Shown: positions 1-10,471, counted from the stretch's first letter. The stretch: 42,632 bases of DNA from Xanthomonas cassavae CFBP 4642 (GCF_000454545.1 NZ_CM002139.1:360083-402714), one strand, 5' to 3'. A program made the numbers and translations. The notes: generated by a model not told the origin, from the letters alone.

Positions 1-87
1 GCTGAGAGCTTGGCCAACCATGTCAGAGTGCTGATGTTTCGAAAGCATCGTCACCTCCATGCACGCGCTACATCGGCTCCGGCATGG

Positions 88-894
88 TTATTCGAGGTGC
101 CCATAAGCTGGATTTTCACCATGGTTGCGTGACTGAACATTGGCGCCTGTCACCGCCGCCCTGGCGCCATCGACAATGACGCTCTTTGCGTGGATAGAGT
201 TGGAAGAAGAATGTTGATGGACCCTGACCTGAAAGTCGAGATCTCTCGTCAGCGGCGCATACTTGTGTCCACTGCTTTTTTTAAAATTTCCAACTAGTGC
301 TTCTGGATGAGACGGCCAGCGCTTAGGTCCGCTGCGGTTCTTGTTTGCCGACGTCAAACGCATGAAGTTTTGTGCAAAACCCGTTCCTTCATTGATGAGG
401 AGACGAACACGGAGTCGCTCATGTGAGGCATCGGATGAGCTTGCTTGTTGTTGCGATGAGTGCAATGCTTCCAATAGCGCGTCAAGAATCATTTCGGCTC
501 CCGGAGATCCAGGATCCCAAGCGAAGGTTTGAATGATCACCTCTTTCTTTGCCGTTCTTACGAGCTGGGCTTGCTTGGCGAAGACGGTGTCCCCGCCGAT
601 GTCGACGCTTTCCAGGATGTTTCCTTCGGAAACAATGCGCTCTGGCCGCACCGTCCCGGCTGCTGCGTGAGCGAGCGAAGCCTTGATGACGGCGGTTTCA
701 AGTTGCTGCGCCGCCGATATGCCCGGCAAGCAGATATCGAGCCCGTGCTTGCAACGCTTGCCTGATGCGCGGACTTCACAGCACGTGAACTTGTCTCTGA
801 TTTCTTGGGCCGTAGCGGCTTCAGGCAGTCGAAGAGCGAGGACGACTGCGGACGCTCCGAGGCGGTATGGTCTGATCGCTTCTCGGAGCGGCAC
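88..894 (-). pseudogene. phospholipase D-like protein, damaged at both ends
   Basis: The 268-residue frame ends with one HKD-type signature: IHAKSVIVDG followed by TGANVQSRNHGENPAY, the first catalytic half of a PLD-superfamily enzyme. PLD enzymes normally carry two HKD motifs, and the second is absent here. A TAA stops the frame at 88-90, yet the same frame reopens downstream (ATG GAG GTG at about 60, running to the window edge), and a neighbouring frame bridges the gap, so two small indels look likely. At the 5' end the only starts are GTG/CTG-type; the frame is open to about position 940, where the IS fragment region begins, so the true N-terminus may have been cut off. Family membership is fairly sure. 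Whether it was a secreted toxin, a nuclease or a lipid enzyme cannot be told. Confidence 0.55.
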
Positions 895-1009
895 CCTACT
901 TCTGAGTGATGATCCGCAATGTCGGTGTAGATGGTGAATTCATGCCGGTAATTGGAACATCTAGAACTTAGAAAATCGGCGACACGCAGGGGCAAGGAGG
1001 GCCGTTGCC

Positions 1010-1307
1010 ATGAAGAAGGCAAAGTTCACTGAAGAGCGCAACGCGTTCGCCCTGAAGCAGGTCGAGACCGACACCGCGGTCGAGGAGATTTGCCGCAAGA
1101 TGGGCATCAGCCAAGCGAGGTCTCCGCGTGGCGCAAGAAGTTCGGTGGGCTCGGCATTGCCGAAGTGCGCCGGCTACGCCAGCTTGAGGAAGAGAACCGC
1201 AAGCTCAAGCAGTGGGTGGCCTATCCGAACCTGGACAAGGTCATGTTGCGGGACGTGCTGGCAAAAAAGTTCTGAGGCCCACGCAGCGCAAGACGCGCGT
1301 GGGCCAT
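1010..1307 (+). pseudogene. IS3-family (IS407-type) transposase OrfA and start of OrfB, frameshifted
   Basis: The first frame starts ATG AAG AAG and reads MKKAKFTEERNAFALKQVE..EEICRKMGISQ, the helix-turn-helix OrfA of IS407-group IS3 elements. Around 1107-1116 homology jumps to the next frame (AWRKKFGGLGIAEVRRLRQ, then the leucine-rich EEENRKLKQ region), ending at TGA 1273-1275, so OrfA carries an indel. A third frame then shows the first residues of OrfB (KKVLRPTQRKTRVG), as expected for the -1 frameshift organisation of the family. Homology stops near 1307, where the minus strand takes over with an inverted piece of OrfB. A ribosome-binding site (AAGGAGG, 998-1004) precedes the ATG. The element cannot be active. 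Confidence 0.7.
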
Positions 1308-1612
1308 CCTTGGGCAAACCGCGACTATGCGTCAGTCGGTCCAGCACCCGCCTCACGCCGTGGCCCGAGATCGCCCGTTCCACGTCGATGGCGACTGCTT
1401 CGTGTATCGCGTCGTCCACGATCACCAGGCACTTGATCACCCGACCTTCGGCGGTGCGATCAGATACGAAGTCCATCGACCAAACGTGATGGGCCTGCGA
1501 TGGCCGCAGCAGCGGCTGACGCTCCTCGATCGGCACCTTGTTGCGCTTGCGACGCCGGACCTGCAGCTGCTGCTCACGGTACAGCCGCTCCACACGCTTG
1601 CAGGTGGTACCG
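1308..1612 (-). mobile_element. inverted internal fragment of IS3-family OrfB (rve integrase domain)
   Basis: Read on the minus strand, this stretch encodes [22 protein letters not shown], then QAHHVWSMDFVSDRT, VIKCLVIVDDA, and AISGHGVRRVLDRL. This is the first half of the IS3-family DDE integrase core; WSMDF and IVDDA lie around the first catalytic Asp. The C-terminal half with the remaining D and E residues is missing. It faces the OrfA fragment, so the two pieces cannot come from one intact copy without an inversion or a second insertion. Its fbp-side edge lies within the last codons of fbp. No terminal inverted repeats or target duplication could be assigned. Confidence 0.65.
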
Positions 1613-2593
1613 CGTTGCTTCGGCCACTTCGTTCTTCGAACCCAAGAACACCGGCACGCGCTGATGCAGCTGCGTCGGCTGGAGGTCAAGGATGCGCTCG
1701 CGCCCGGTGGTGGCCGCGCCGCCTGCCTGTTCCACCAGCATGCTCATCGGGTTGGCTTCGTACATCAGGCGCAGCTTGCCCGGCTTGGACGCGTCCTTCT
1801 TGTCCCAGGGGTAGATGAAGATGCCGCCGCGGGTGAGGATGCGGTGCACGTCGGCGACCATGCTGGCGATCCAGCGCATGTTGAAGTCCTTGCCGCGGGT
1901 GCCGTCCTTGCCGGCCAGCAGGTCGCTGACATAGGACTGCATGGCCGGTTCCCAATGACGCTGGTTGGACATGTTGATGGCGTATTCGGCGGTGTCTTCG
2001 GGCACGCGCATGTTGGCCTGGGTCAGCAGGAAGCTGCCTTCCTCGCGCTCCAGGGTGAAGGCGTGGGTACCGTGGCCGAGGGTGAGCACCAGCATCGTGC
2101 TGGGGCCGTAGATGCAGTAGCCGGCGGCGACCTGCTGGGTACCCGGCTGCAAAAAGTGCTCGTCGCCGGGCTTCTCGGTGCCCTTGGGCGCGCGCAGCAC
2201 CGAGAAGATGGTACCCACCGAGACGTTGACGTCGATGTTGGAGCTGCCGTCCAGCGGATCGAACAGCAGCAGGAAATCGCCGCTGGGGTATTGGTCGGGC
2301 ACTGGCTGGCTGTGATCCATTTCTTCCGACGCGCACGCAGCCAGGTGGCCGCCCCAGGCGTTGGCTTCGAGCAGGATGTCGTTGCTCAGCACGTCGAGCT
2401 TCTTTTGCGCTTCGCCCTGCACGTTGCCGGTGCCGGCATCGCCAAGCACGCCGCCCAGGGCGCCCTTGCTCACGGCGATGGAAATGCGCTTGCAGGCGCG
2501 CGAGACGATGGTGATCAGCTGGCGCAATTCCGCATCGATACGGCCGGCGTGTTGCTCTTCGATCAGGAAGCGGGTCAGCGAGGGACGCGACAT
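1574..2593 (-). CDS. fbp: fructose-1,6-bisphosphatase class 1
   Basis: FBPase hydrolyses fructose-1,6-bisphosphate to fructose-6-phosphate in gluconeogenesis, in the cytosol. The metal-binding signature [12 protein letters not shown] is present, as are EEMD and WDKKD, so the class 1 (inositol phosphatase-fold) assignment is firm. I chose the ATG at 2593 ([13 protein letters not shown]), giving 339 residues, close to the usual size of about 338; a longer reading from 2638 adds 15 residues unlike the family. The last few codons (after about EATRYH) overlap the OrfB fragment, which is read in another frame, and may be IS-derived; the catalytic core is untouched. The fbp 3' flank is therefore rearranged. 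It precedes nothing obviously co-transcribed. Confidence 0.93.
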   Translation of the reverse strand: MSRPSLTRFLIEEQHAGRIDAELRQLITIVSRACKRISIAVSKGALGGVLGDAGTGNVQGEAQKKLDVLSNDILLEANAWGGHLAACASEEMDHSQPVPDQYPSGDFLLLFDPLDGSSNIDVNVSVGTIFSVLRAPKGTEKPGDEHFLQPGTQQVAAGYCIYGPSTMLVLTLGHGTHAFTLEREEGSFLLTQANMRVPEDTAEYAINMSNQRHWEPAMQSYVSDLLAGKDGTRGKDFNMRWIASMVADVHRILTRGGIFIYPWDKKDASKPGKLRLMYEANPMSMLVEQAGGAATTGRERILDLQPTQLHQRVPVFLGSKNEVAEATRYHLQACGAAVP

Positions 2594-2723
2594 GGGAACG
2601 GGCAGCCTGTGTAGGAAGTGGGCCACCATTGTCGCCATTGCGCCGTTAGATTTCGATCACTTGCTGCGCGTTTGGCCGCGTGGATGATCGACTATGCGCG
2701 AATGGGGGCCGGTGATGGCGATG

Positions 2724-2772
2724 CTTGCCCCCATCCGCCCTTCGGGCACCTTCCCCCGTAGACGGGGGAAGG
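2724..2772 (+). repeat. Xanthomonas-type intergenic palindromic repeat, copy A
   Basis: The stretch contains CATCCGCCCTTCGGGCACC followed by a CTTCCCCCGT..ACGGGGGAAG inverted repeat. The same unit occurs in opposite orientation at 41480-41525. The two hairpin-forming parts (GCCCTTCGGGC and the CCCCC/GGGGG arms) would fold in RNA or single-stranded DNA. It sits between fbp and tyrB, downstream of tyrB. Confidence 0.7.
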
Positions 2773-2789
2773 AAGCGGCGTCGGCGGGC

Positions 2790-2824
2790 AAAAAGAAACC
2801 GGGAGGCGTGCGCGCTTCCGGTTT
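2790..2824 (-). terminator. rho-independent terminator of tyrB
   Basis: On the minus strand AAACCGG (2824-2818) pairs with CCGGTTT (2802-2796), and the U-tract TTTCTTTTT follows at 2798-2790. It lies about 40 nt past the tyrB stop. Confidence 0.7.
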
Positions 2825-2861
2825 GCAGTCCCTCCCTGCAGCTGCGTGCAGCGGTGGGCGC

Positions 2862-4064
2862 TTACATCCGGCTGACGGTCGCCACGGCCTGGGCCACGTA
2901 GTCCAGGTTGCGCTGGCTCAGTGCGGCCACGCAGATGCGACCGGTGCCCACCGCATAGATGGCGAACTCGTCGCGCAGGCGGTCCACCTGGGTCCTGGTC
3001 AGGCCCGAGTAGGAGAACATGCCGGCCTGGCGCTGGATGAAGGCGAACTGCGGGGCGCCGAGGGTGGCCAGCTTTTCGACCAGGCCGGCGCGCAGGGCGT
3101 GGATGCGCTCGCGCATCTCGGTCAGTTCCTGCTCCCACACATCGCGCAGTTCCGGGCTGGTCAGCACGCCGGCCACCAGTGCGGCGCCGTGCGTGGACGG
3201 GCTGGAATAGATGGTGCGGATGATGCGCTTGACCTGCGACTGCACCGCCTTGGCTTCGGCGGCAGTGGCCGAGACCACCGACAGCGCGCCCACGCGCTCG
3301 CCATACAGCGAGAACGACTTGGAATACGAGCTGGCGACCACGTAGCTGTCGATGCCTTCGGCGGCCAGCAGACGCACTGCGTAGGCGTCTGCCTCGATGC
3401 CCCTGTCGAAGCCCTGGTAGGCGATGTCGACGAACGGGAACAGGTTGCGCTCCTTCAGCAGCCCGGCGACCTGCGTCCACTGCTCGCGGGTCAGGTCCGC
3501 GCCGGTGGGGTTGTGGCAGCAGGCGTGCAACAGCACCACGGTGCCCGGTTCGAGCCTGGCCAGGTCGGCCAGCATGCCGTCGAAGTTCAGGCCGTGGGTC
3601 GCCGCATCGAAATAGGTGTAGTCCACCACCTCGAAGCCGGCCGCGCCGAACACCGCGCGATGGTTTTCCCAGCTGGGGTTGCTGATGGCGATGGTGGCGG
3701 TGGGCAGCAGCTTCTTGAGCAGGTCCGCGCCCACGCGCAGCGCACCGCTGCCGCCGACGGTCTGCGAGGTCGCCACGCGCCCCGCGGCCACCAGCGCCGA
3801 TTCGGCACCGAACAACAGCTCCTGGGTGGCCTTGTCGTAGGCAGCCAGGCCGTCGATGGGCAGGTAGCCGCGCGGGTTGGCCTCCTGCGCCAGCTGCTGC
3901 TCGATCTTGTGCACGGCGCGCAACAGCGGGATGCGCCCGTTTTCGTCGTAATAAATGCCCACGCCAAGATTGACCTTGTTGGGGCGGCTATCGGCGGTGT
4001 AGGCCTCGGTCAGGCCCAGGATGGGGTCGCCTGGAACCTGTTCCACGTTTGCAAAGAAGGACAC
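2862..4064 (-). CDS. tyrB: aromatic/aspartate-type aminotransferase
   Basis: A fold-type I PLP aminotransferase of 400 residues, expected to interconvert aromatic amino acids (and aspartate) with their 2-oxo acids using 2-oxoglutarate. The PLP lysine lies in SSYSKSFSLYGERVG. NPTGAD, the N-terminal PILGLTEAY and the C-terminal GRICVAAL are typical of the TyrB/AspC class. I place the start at GTG 4064 (VSFFANVEQVPGDPIL), which matches how the family begins; the frame is open much further upstream, but that sequence is unlike the family. A strong terminator follows. It is transcribed divergently from the receptor gene starting at 4216, with a 150-bp shared upstream region. The choice between tyrB and aspC rests on overall resemblance. 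Confidence 0.9.
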   Translation of the reverse strand: MSFFANVEQVPGDPILGLTEAYTADSRPNKVNLGVGIYYDENGRIPLLRAVHKIEQQLAQEANPRGYLPIDGLAAYDKATQELLFGAESALVAAGRVATSQTVGGSGALRVGADLLKKLLPTATIAISNPSWENHRAVFGAAGFEVVDYTYFDAATHGLNFDGMLADLARLEPGTVVLLHACCHNPTGADLTREQWTQVAGLLKERNLFPFVDIAYQGFDRGIEADAYAVRLLAAEGIDSYVVASSYSKSFSLYGERVGALSVVSATAAEAKAVQSQVKRIIRTIYSSPSTHGAALVAGVLTSPELRDVWEQELTEMRERIHALRAGLVEKLATLGAPQFAFIQRQAGMFSYSGLTRTQVDRLRDEFAIYAVGTGRICVAALSQRNLDYVAQAVATVSRM

Positions 4065-4215
4065 GGCATGACTCGCTGAAGGACGAAAGAGTGGGGGTAC
4101 TTCCGGGTGGTTGGCCGCTGCAGGGCCAAACCACTTCATCGTAGCAGCCCATGGCGGGCGTAGCATGCTTCGTTCCGTACGCAACGATGCGGCCATCGTA
4201 CGGATGAGGGACACT

Positions 4216-6348
4216 ATGCCCATGCCCAGACTCACCCTGTTGGCCGCCGCGTGCGGCCTGTTCGTCGCGAGCACCGTGGCGCCCGCCCTGGCCGCCGAGC
4301 CGGCACCCGCGCCCCAGACGCTGCCGGCCGTGCAGGTGGATGCCGCCCGGGTGCACGGGGTGGACGACTTCGACCTGCCGGCCTCGTTCACCGTGGTGGC
4401 GGCCGACGACGACAACCGCCGCGGCGCGCAGGTGTCCGAGTTGCTGGACGGCATCCCCGGGCTGGTGGCGCGCGACCGCCAGAACTACGCGCAGGACACC
4501 CAGTTGTCGATCCGCGGCTTTGGCGCGCGCTCCACCTTCGGCGTGCGCGGCGTGCGGCTGCTGGTGGACGGCATCCCGGCCAGCATGCCCGATGGCCAGG
4601 GCCAGCTGGCGCACTTCAACATATTGGGCGCGGCGCGGGTGGACGTGCTGCGCGGGCCGTTTTCGGCGCTGTACGGCAATTCCTCCGGCGGGGTGCTGCA
4701 GCTGTGGAGCGCCGATGGCGCCCCAAACGATCCCTGGCGGCTGCGTGCCACCTATGGCAGCACTGCCACCGTCAATGTGGGCGCGCAGCTGCTCGGCCAG
4801 CAGGGCGCGGTGCACTACAACCTGGCCGCCAACCATTTCGAGACCGACGGCTTCCGCGACCATAGCCGCGCCAGGCGCGATTCGGTCAACACCAAGCTGG
4901 GTTTCGACCTGGCGCCCGGCAGCCGGCTGGATCTGGTCCTGAACGCCCTCGACGCGCCCGATGCGCAGGACCCGCTGGGCCTGAGCCGCGACCAGTTCAC
5001 TGCCGATCCGCGCCAGGCCACGGCAGTGGCGACCCAGTTCAACACCCGCAAGTCGGTGCGCCAGAGCCAGGCCGGGGCCATCTTCACCCAGCAATTCGAC
5101 AACCGGACACTGCGCGTGATGGCCTATGGCGGCCAACGCAGTGTGGAGCAGTTCCTGGCGATTCCGGTGGCGGTGCAGCGCAACCCGCTGCATGCCGGCG
5201 GGGTGATCGATCTGGACAGCAATTACGACGGTGCCGACGCGCGCTGGGCCTGGCAGGGGCAGGCGCTGGGCCGGCCGCTGCAGCTCACCGTGGGTGCCAA
5301 CGTCGATCGCCAGCGGCAGCATCGCACCGGCTACGAGAACTTCGTCGGCGATACGCTGGGCGTGCAGGGCGCGTTACGCCGCAATCAGCGTGACCGGGTC
5401 GAAAACGTGGACCAATTCGCGCAAGCGTGGTGGCAGTGGAGCGCGCGCTGGTCGGCCCTGCTGGGTGTGCGCCATAGCGAAGTGCGCTTCGCGTCGGACG
5501 ACCACTACATCGTGGGCGGCAATCCCGACGACAGTGGCCGGCGCGAGTATTCGGCCACCACGCCGGTGGCCGGTATCGTGTTCCGCGCCACCGACGATCT
5601 GCGCCTTTACGCCTCGGCCGGCCGCGGCTTCGAGACGCCCACCTTCAACGAGCTGGGCTATCGCAACGATGGCGCGGCCGGTCTGGCGCTGGACCTGGGC
5701 GCGGCCACCAGCCGCAACTACGAGATCGGCAGCAAGTGGCGCGCGCAAAGCGGCGCGGCGCTGCAGGTAGCGCTGTTCCGCGCCGACACCGACAACGAAC
5801 TGGCCGTGGCCAGCAACACCAACGGCCGCAGCACCTTCCGCAACATCGGCGCCACCCGCCGCCAGGGCGCAGAACTCAGCTGGCAGCAACCGCTGGGCGC
5901 CACCCAGCAGCTGCAGCTGGCCTATACCTTTGTCGACGCCACCGTGCGCGATGGCTACCTCACCTGTGCCAGCAGCGGCTGCGCGGTGCCCACCGCGCCG
6001 GTGGCCAGCGGGTCGCGCCTGCCCGGCGTGCCGCGTCAGCAGCTGTTCGCGCGCTGGCAGTGGCAGCCGATGCAGTGGCAGGTCGCCGCCGAAGCGGTGG
6101 CCTCCGATGCCACCGTGGTCAACGACCTGGCCACCGAGCGTGCGCCCGGCTATGCATTGGTCAACCTGGAAGCCTCGCGCCGCTGGACCACCGCGCACGG
6201 GGCGCTACGCACGTTTGCGCGCATCGACAACGCGCTGGACCGCCAGTACGTGGGCTCGGTGATCGTCAACGATGGCAACGGACGCTCGTACGAACCCGGC
6301 CCGGACCGCACCTATACGGTGGGGCTGCAGTGGGATTTTGGTGGCTGA
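4216..6348 (+). CDS. TonB-dependent outer-membrane receptor
   Basis: Predicted 710 residues. A signal peptide (LTLLAAACGLFVAS..APALA) is followed by a plug domain with SELLDGIPGLVARDRQ, QLSIRGFGARSTFGVRG, DGIPASMPDGQGQ and VDVLRGPFSALYGNSSGG, then a 22-strand-type barrel ending NDGNGRSYEPGPDRTYTVGLQWDF. The ATG at 4216 is preceded by GAGGG at 4206-4210, which decides the start over the upstream ATG codons. Receptors of this type bind ferric chelates or other large solutes and take energy from TonB/ExbBD. The ligand cannot be read from sequence, and no siderophore or sugar genes adjoin it, so iron uptake is only the default guess. It is divergent from tyrB. Confidence 0.9.
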   Translation: MPMPRLTLLAAACGLFVASTVAPALAAEPAPAPQTLPAVQVDAARVHGVDDFDLPASFTVVAADDDNRRGAQVSELLDGIPGLVARDRQNYAQDTQLSIRGFGARSTFGVRGVRLLVDGIPASMPDGQGQLAHFNILGAARVDVLRGPFSALYGNSSGGVLQLWSADGAPNDPWRLRATYGSTATVNVGAQLLGQQGAVHYNLAANHFETDGFRDHSRARRDSVNTKLGFDLAPGSRLDLVLNALDAPDAQDPLGLSRDQFTADPRQATAVATQFNTRKSVRQSQAGAIFTQQFDNRTLRVMAYGGQRSVEQFLAIPVAVQRNPLHAGGVIDLDSNYDGADARWAWQGQALGRPLQLTVGANVDRQRQHRTGYENFVGDTLGVQGALRRNQRDRVENVDQFAQAWWQWSARWSALLGVRHSEVRFASDDHYIVGGNPDDSGRREYSATTPVAGIVFRATDDLRLYASAGRGFETPTFNELGYRNDGAAGLALDLGAATSRNYEIGSKWRAQSGAALQVALFRADTDNELAVASNTNGRSTFRNIGATRRQGAELSWQQPLGATQQLQLAYTFVDATVRDGYLTCASSGCAVPTAPVASGSRLPGVPRQQLFARWQWQPMQWQVAAEAVASDATVVNDLATERAPGYALVNLEASRRWTTAHGALRTFARIDNALDRQYVGSVIVNDGNGRSYEPGPDRTYTVGLQWDFGG

Positions 6349-6795
6349 GCCTGTGCCGCCGGCGCTCGTTCTGCAACGCGCATGTCGCTTCACCGGGTCT
6401 GTTCCATCGCTTATCAGGCAAGCGCGCTAGGTGGGTCAACCGGATCGCTGATTCGGGTACACCGTAGACGCGCTTGCGGGCGCGCTGAAGCGCCGTTGAT
6501 CACGCGCGTGCGCGCAGATCCATGTAAGTCGCTTGCCACAAGTGGTCAACGGTGACTCCCCCCTACGCGCTGCGGGTCTGCTGGCGGCCGCATGTTGGCT
6601 GGGCCGCCGCTGTCGACGGTCTCGACCCTGCACATCGGTGCAGGTGCGTCGCCGTTTCCCGGACGCATCGGGCACTAAGCGTTCCTGCGGTCGTGCATCC
6701 TCATCTGTGCGTTACCGGCGATGATGCAACGCAACCGAATTCCAGGTCGCATGCAGTACGCATCGCGGTTGAATGATGACGCGGCGCAACAGGAG
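6349..6795. other. long intergenic region, no gene seen
   Basis: About 450 bases follow the receptor stop before the promoter-like element at 6796. Short frames on both strands show no recognisable family, codon pattern or ribosome-binding site. I see no RNA gene or clear terminator. Confidence 0.5.
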
Positions 6796-6810
6796 TGGTG
6801 CCGACATTGC
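6796..6810 (+). promoter_or_regulatory. candidate sigma-54 (-24/-12) promoter
   Basis: TGGTGCCGACATTGC matches the sigma-54 architecture: GG at 6797-6798 and GC at 6809-6810, separated by exactly 10 bases (consensus TGGCAC-N5-TTGC). It sits 54 bases before the aldehyde dehydrogenase start. The CA of TGGCA is replaced by TG, so the match is partial. Some acetaldehyde dehydrogenases are controlled by sigma-54 activators of the AcoR type, which makes the site plausible. Confidence 0.4.
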
Positions 6811-6863
6811 GCTAGCACTGCGGCGGGTATACACGTTGGGTCGTCACTCAGCCGGAGACCTTG

Positions 6864-8393
<1,530 letters not shown>

Positions 8394-8400
8394 GCGATAG

Positions 8401-8436
8401 GGTGTGCAGCCCACCAGAAGGGTGAGGCTGCACACC
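8401..8436. terminator. perfect 11-bp hairpin between convergent genes
   Basis: GGTGTGCAGCC (8401-8411) and GGCTGCACACC (8426-8436) form an 11-bp stem with a 14-base loop, 7 bases after the aldehyde dehydrogenase stop. No clear U-tract follows on either strand, so it may act as a transcript 3'-end stabiliser or a weak bidirectional terminator. Confidence 0.5.
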
Positions 8437-8545
8437 GTTGCCGATAGCTTGCGGATGAGAGTGCCGGCACCGATGCCTGCAAGGTCGATCTTCGGCGCAG
8501 TACCAATGGCCGCTTCGGGGATAGTGCAAGGTCAGGACTGGACGG

Positions 8546-9760
8546 CTACATCGCCATGGCACGGTTGGTTTCGCGTGCAGGCGCCTGGTCGACACCGATG
8601 GCCAGATCCTGTTGCAGTCTTTGCGTGGATTGTTCCAGGGTCTGCTGGGCTGCCTGATCGCGATCAACATAGGCGCGGCGATGTGCCGGGTCATCCCGCC
8701 GGCCTTCCACTATGAACAATCCATCACCGGCCTTGTTGGGAGTGACGTGGTCGATGCGGGTCAGCCCGCTGAGGCTGGCGTCCTGCACAAGCGTGCCGGC
8801 GGTCTGCTCCAGCTCCTTGTGGTCCGTGAAACCATCGGGGACCGAGCTTTTCCAGCGCGCCCACCGCTTGCTGGTACATCGCGTACTGCGGGTGCCCCTG
8901 GTCCGACAGCAGCAGCGGGCGTGATGTCTCATTGCGCTGGTGCGGCGTGGTGGTTGCGCGATCAGGCTGCCGTGGTTGCGCCGTGGCCAGCACCTTGCTG
9001 GTGTCGTGGCCGGCGATGCCGTCGTCGCTCAGCTGATGATCGCGCTGGAACGCCTGCACGGCCTGATGGGTGCGGTCACCGAACTTGCCGTCGGTACCTA
9101 ATGCCTGGCCATTGGCGTCGGTGTAGCCAAGCGCATTGAGTCGCTCCTGCAGCGCTTTCACTTCCGCGCCGTGTTCGTCCTTGCGCAGAACACCATCGGC
9201 CATGGCTGCGGCGCTCACGGCCGTGGCGCCAACCGGAGCGGCAACCGTCCGGCCATCCCGGAAATGTCGGATACCCGAGCCGGGCCGGTGCGATCGGGCT
9301 GTGCATGCTGCGGACGCTGGTCGGTGGTGATTGCGCCACTGTCCATGTCGCGGATATAGCGGTCGGCCTGCGGCAGATAGCTGGCGTTGATGTCTACATG
9401 CACGTGCTTGCCGAAGGCTTTGGGATCCCCTTTGTTGAAGCCGCCCTGGATGCCGACCGACTGCCCGTATTCGATCCTGTCACCTGTCATCTGTCTCCAG
9501 CTGCAGGCAGCGCGCACCGCTGGATCGGCAATGATCGCCTCTAGAAACGTGGTGAATCCATCGTCGGTCTTTTTGCAGGCTCCCGGTGACAATTCGGGAC
9601 GATTGGCAGCCGTGGCTGGGCGTGCTGTCGGTTCTGGCGCGTCTACAGCAGGCGTGGCCGCCGGGACAGGCATCTTGGTTGCCGCAGTCGTGGATTCCGA
9701 TGCCTGGCAGCCCTGCAGCGGCAAGGCCAGCAGGGCGGCAGTAAGCAAACGTTGAGTCAT
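8546..9760 (-). pseudogene. decayed type IV secretion effector/immunity remnant (lipoprotein + M23-like + PG-binding + XVIPCD)
   Basis: Translated on the minus strand from ATG 9760 (AAGGAA upstream). First comes a lipoprotein signal (TAALLALPLQGC) and a short DDGFTTFLEAIIADPAVRAAC segment reminiscent of X-Tfi immunity lipoproteins. Near 9500 it passes into GDRIEYGQSVGIQGG..FGKHVHVDI, resembling the HxH end of an M23 (LytM) peptidase. Homology then shifts frame near 9265-9225 into a peptidoglycan-binding domain (EVKALQERLNALGYTD, GKFGDRTHQAVQAFQRDH). It shifts back at a C4 run (8837-8840) into an XVIPCD (HPQYAMYQQAVGALEKL, LSGLTRIDHV, DDPAHRRAYVD, Q-rich tail), the signal for Xanthomonadaceae antibacterial T4SS. 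The first and last frames are in register, so two compensating indels fit. The lipoprotein-to-peptidase join looks like a deletion fusing an immunity gene to its effector. The M23 and X-Tfi readings are inference; XVIPCD and PG-binding are firmer. Confidence 0.65.
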
Positions 9761-10025
9761 GGTGGCGTTCCTTCCCTAGGACTTTTAAGGCACATGGTGA
9801 ACCGGCGTGGGCCACGCGCCGGCACCAGATGCTCCTGTCCCGCGCGCCCTGACGCGCAGTATAGAAATGAACCGCAAGGGCAATTTTTACACCGCCGAGC
9901 CGTTTTGCGTGTCTGCACTACATCAGCATGAGCACTGTGCTGCGGTATGTGCATGCACGCCGGTACGCGCGGCAGGCGTATCGTGCTCGGCATGGCGGCC
10001 CGGATCTGGCTGCGGGAGTGGGCTG

Positions 10026-10421
10026 ATGCAAGACAGCGACACGCATGTCGACTTACCAGCGCAGGTTACGGCCACGCTGGCGGCACTGCAGCTGATCGAC
10101 ACGCTGCGTGCGCGGCATGGCGATCTGCTGTTCCATCAATCCGGCGGTTGCTGCGATGGCTCTTCGCCGATGTGCTTTGCGGTGGGCGATTTCATCGTGG
10201 GCGACCGCGATGTGCTGCTGGGCGAGATCGCCGGTGTGCCGTTCTACATCAGCCCATCACAATTTGCGTACTGGAAGCACACCCAGCTGATCATCGATGT
10301 GGTGCCCGGGCGCGGCGGGATGTTTTCGCTGGAAAACGGCGAGGGCGTGCGATTCCTGGTGCGCTCGCGCCTGTTCAACGACGAGGAGATGGCGCAGCTA
10401 TCGGCGGCCGGGCGGGTGTGA
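10026..10421 (+). CDS. DUF779 domain protein, aldehyde dehydrogenase-associated
   Basis: A 131-residue cytosolic protein. Key features are HQSGGCCDGSSPMC (a CC..C cluster) near residues 40-54, followed by GDVLLGE-like and PFYISPSQFAYWKHTQLIIDVVPGRGGMFSLE segments, all typical of DUF779. I chose ATG 10026 because GGGAG lies 8-12 bases upstream; the frame is open further upstream without family resemblance. DUF779 genes commonly neighbour acetaldehyde-type aldehyde dehydrogenases. Here that partner ends at 8393 on the same strand, 1.6 kb away. The biochemical role is unknown; the conserved cysteines suggest metal or thiol chemistry (inference). Confidence 0.85.
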   Translation: MQDSDTHVDLPAQVTATLAALQLIDTLRARHGDLLFHQSGGCCDGSSPMCFAVGDFIVGDRDVLLGEIAGVPFYISPSQFAYWKHTQLIIDVVPGRGGMFSLENGEGVRFLVRSRLFNDEEMAQLSAAGRV

Positions 10422-10471
10422 TGCGTTGAGTGAACGGGCCTTGCCGAGGGATCAAGCGAGCACGACAGCGA

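Noticed and set aside
5374..6198. Long antisense frames over the receptor and other genes
   Set aside because: High GC content creates long open frames opposite real genes; none shows a ribosome-binding site or a known family.
9215..9218. GTGA overlap read as coupling between an intact lipoprotein gene and an effector gene
   Set aside because: The first frame already carries peptidase-like and linker sequence that normally precedes the PG-binding domain, and the last frame is back in its register, so indels explain the overlap better. It remains an alternative.
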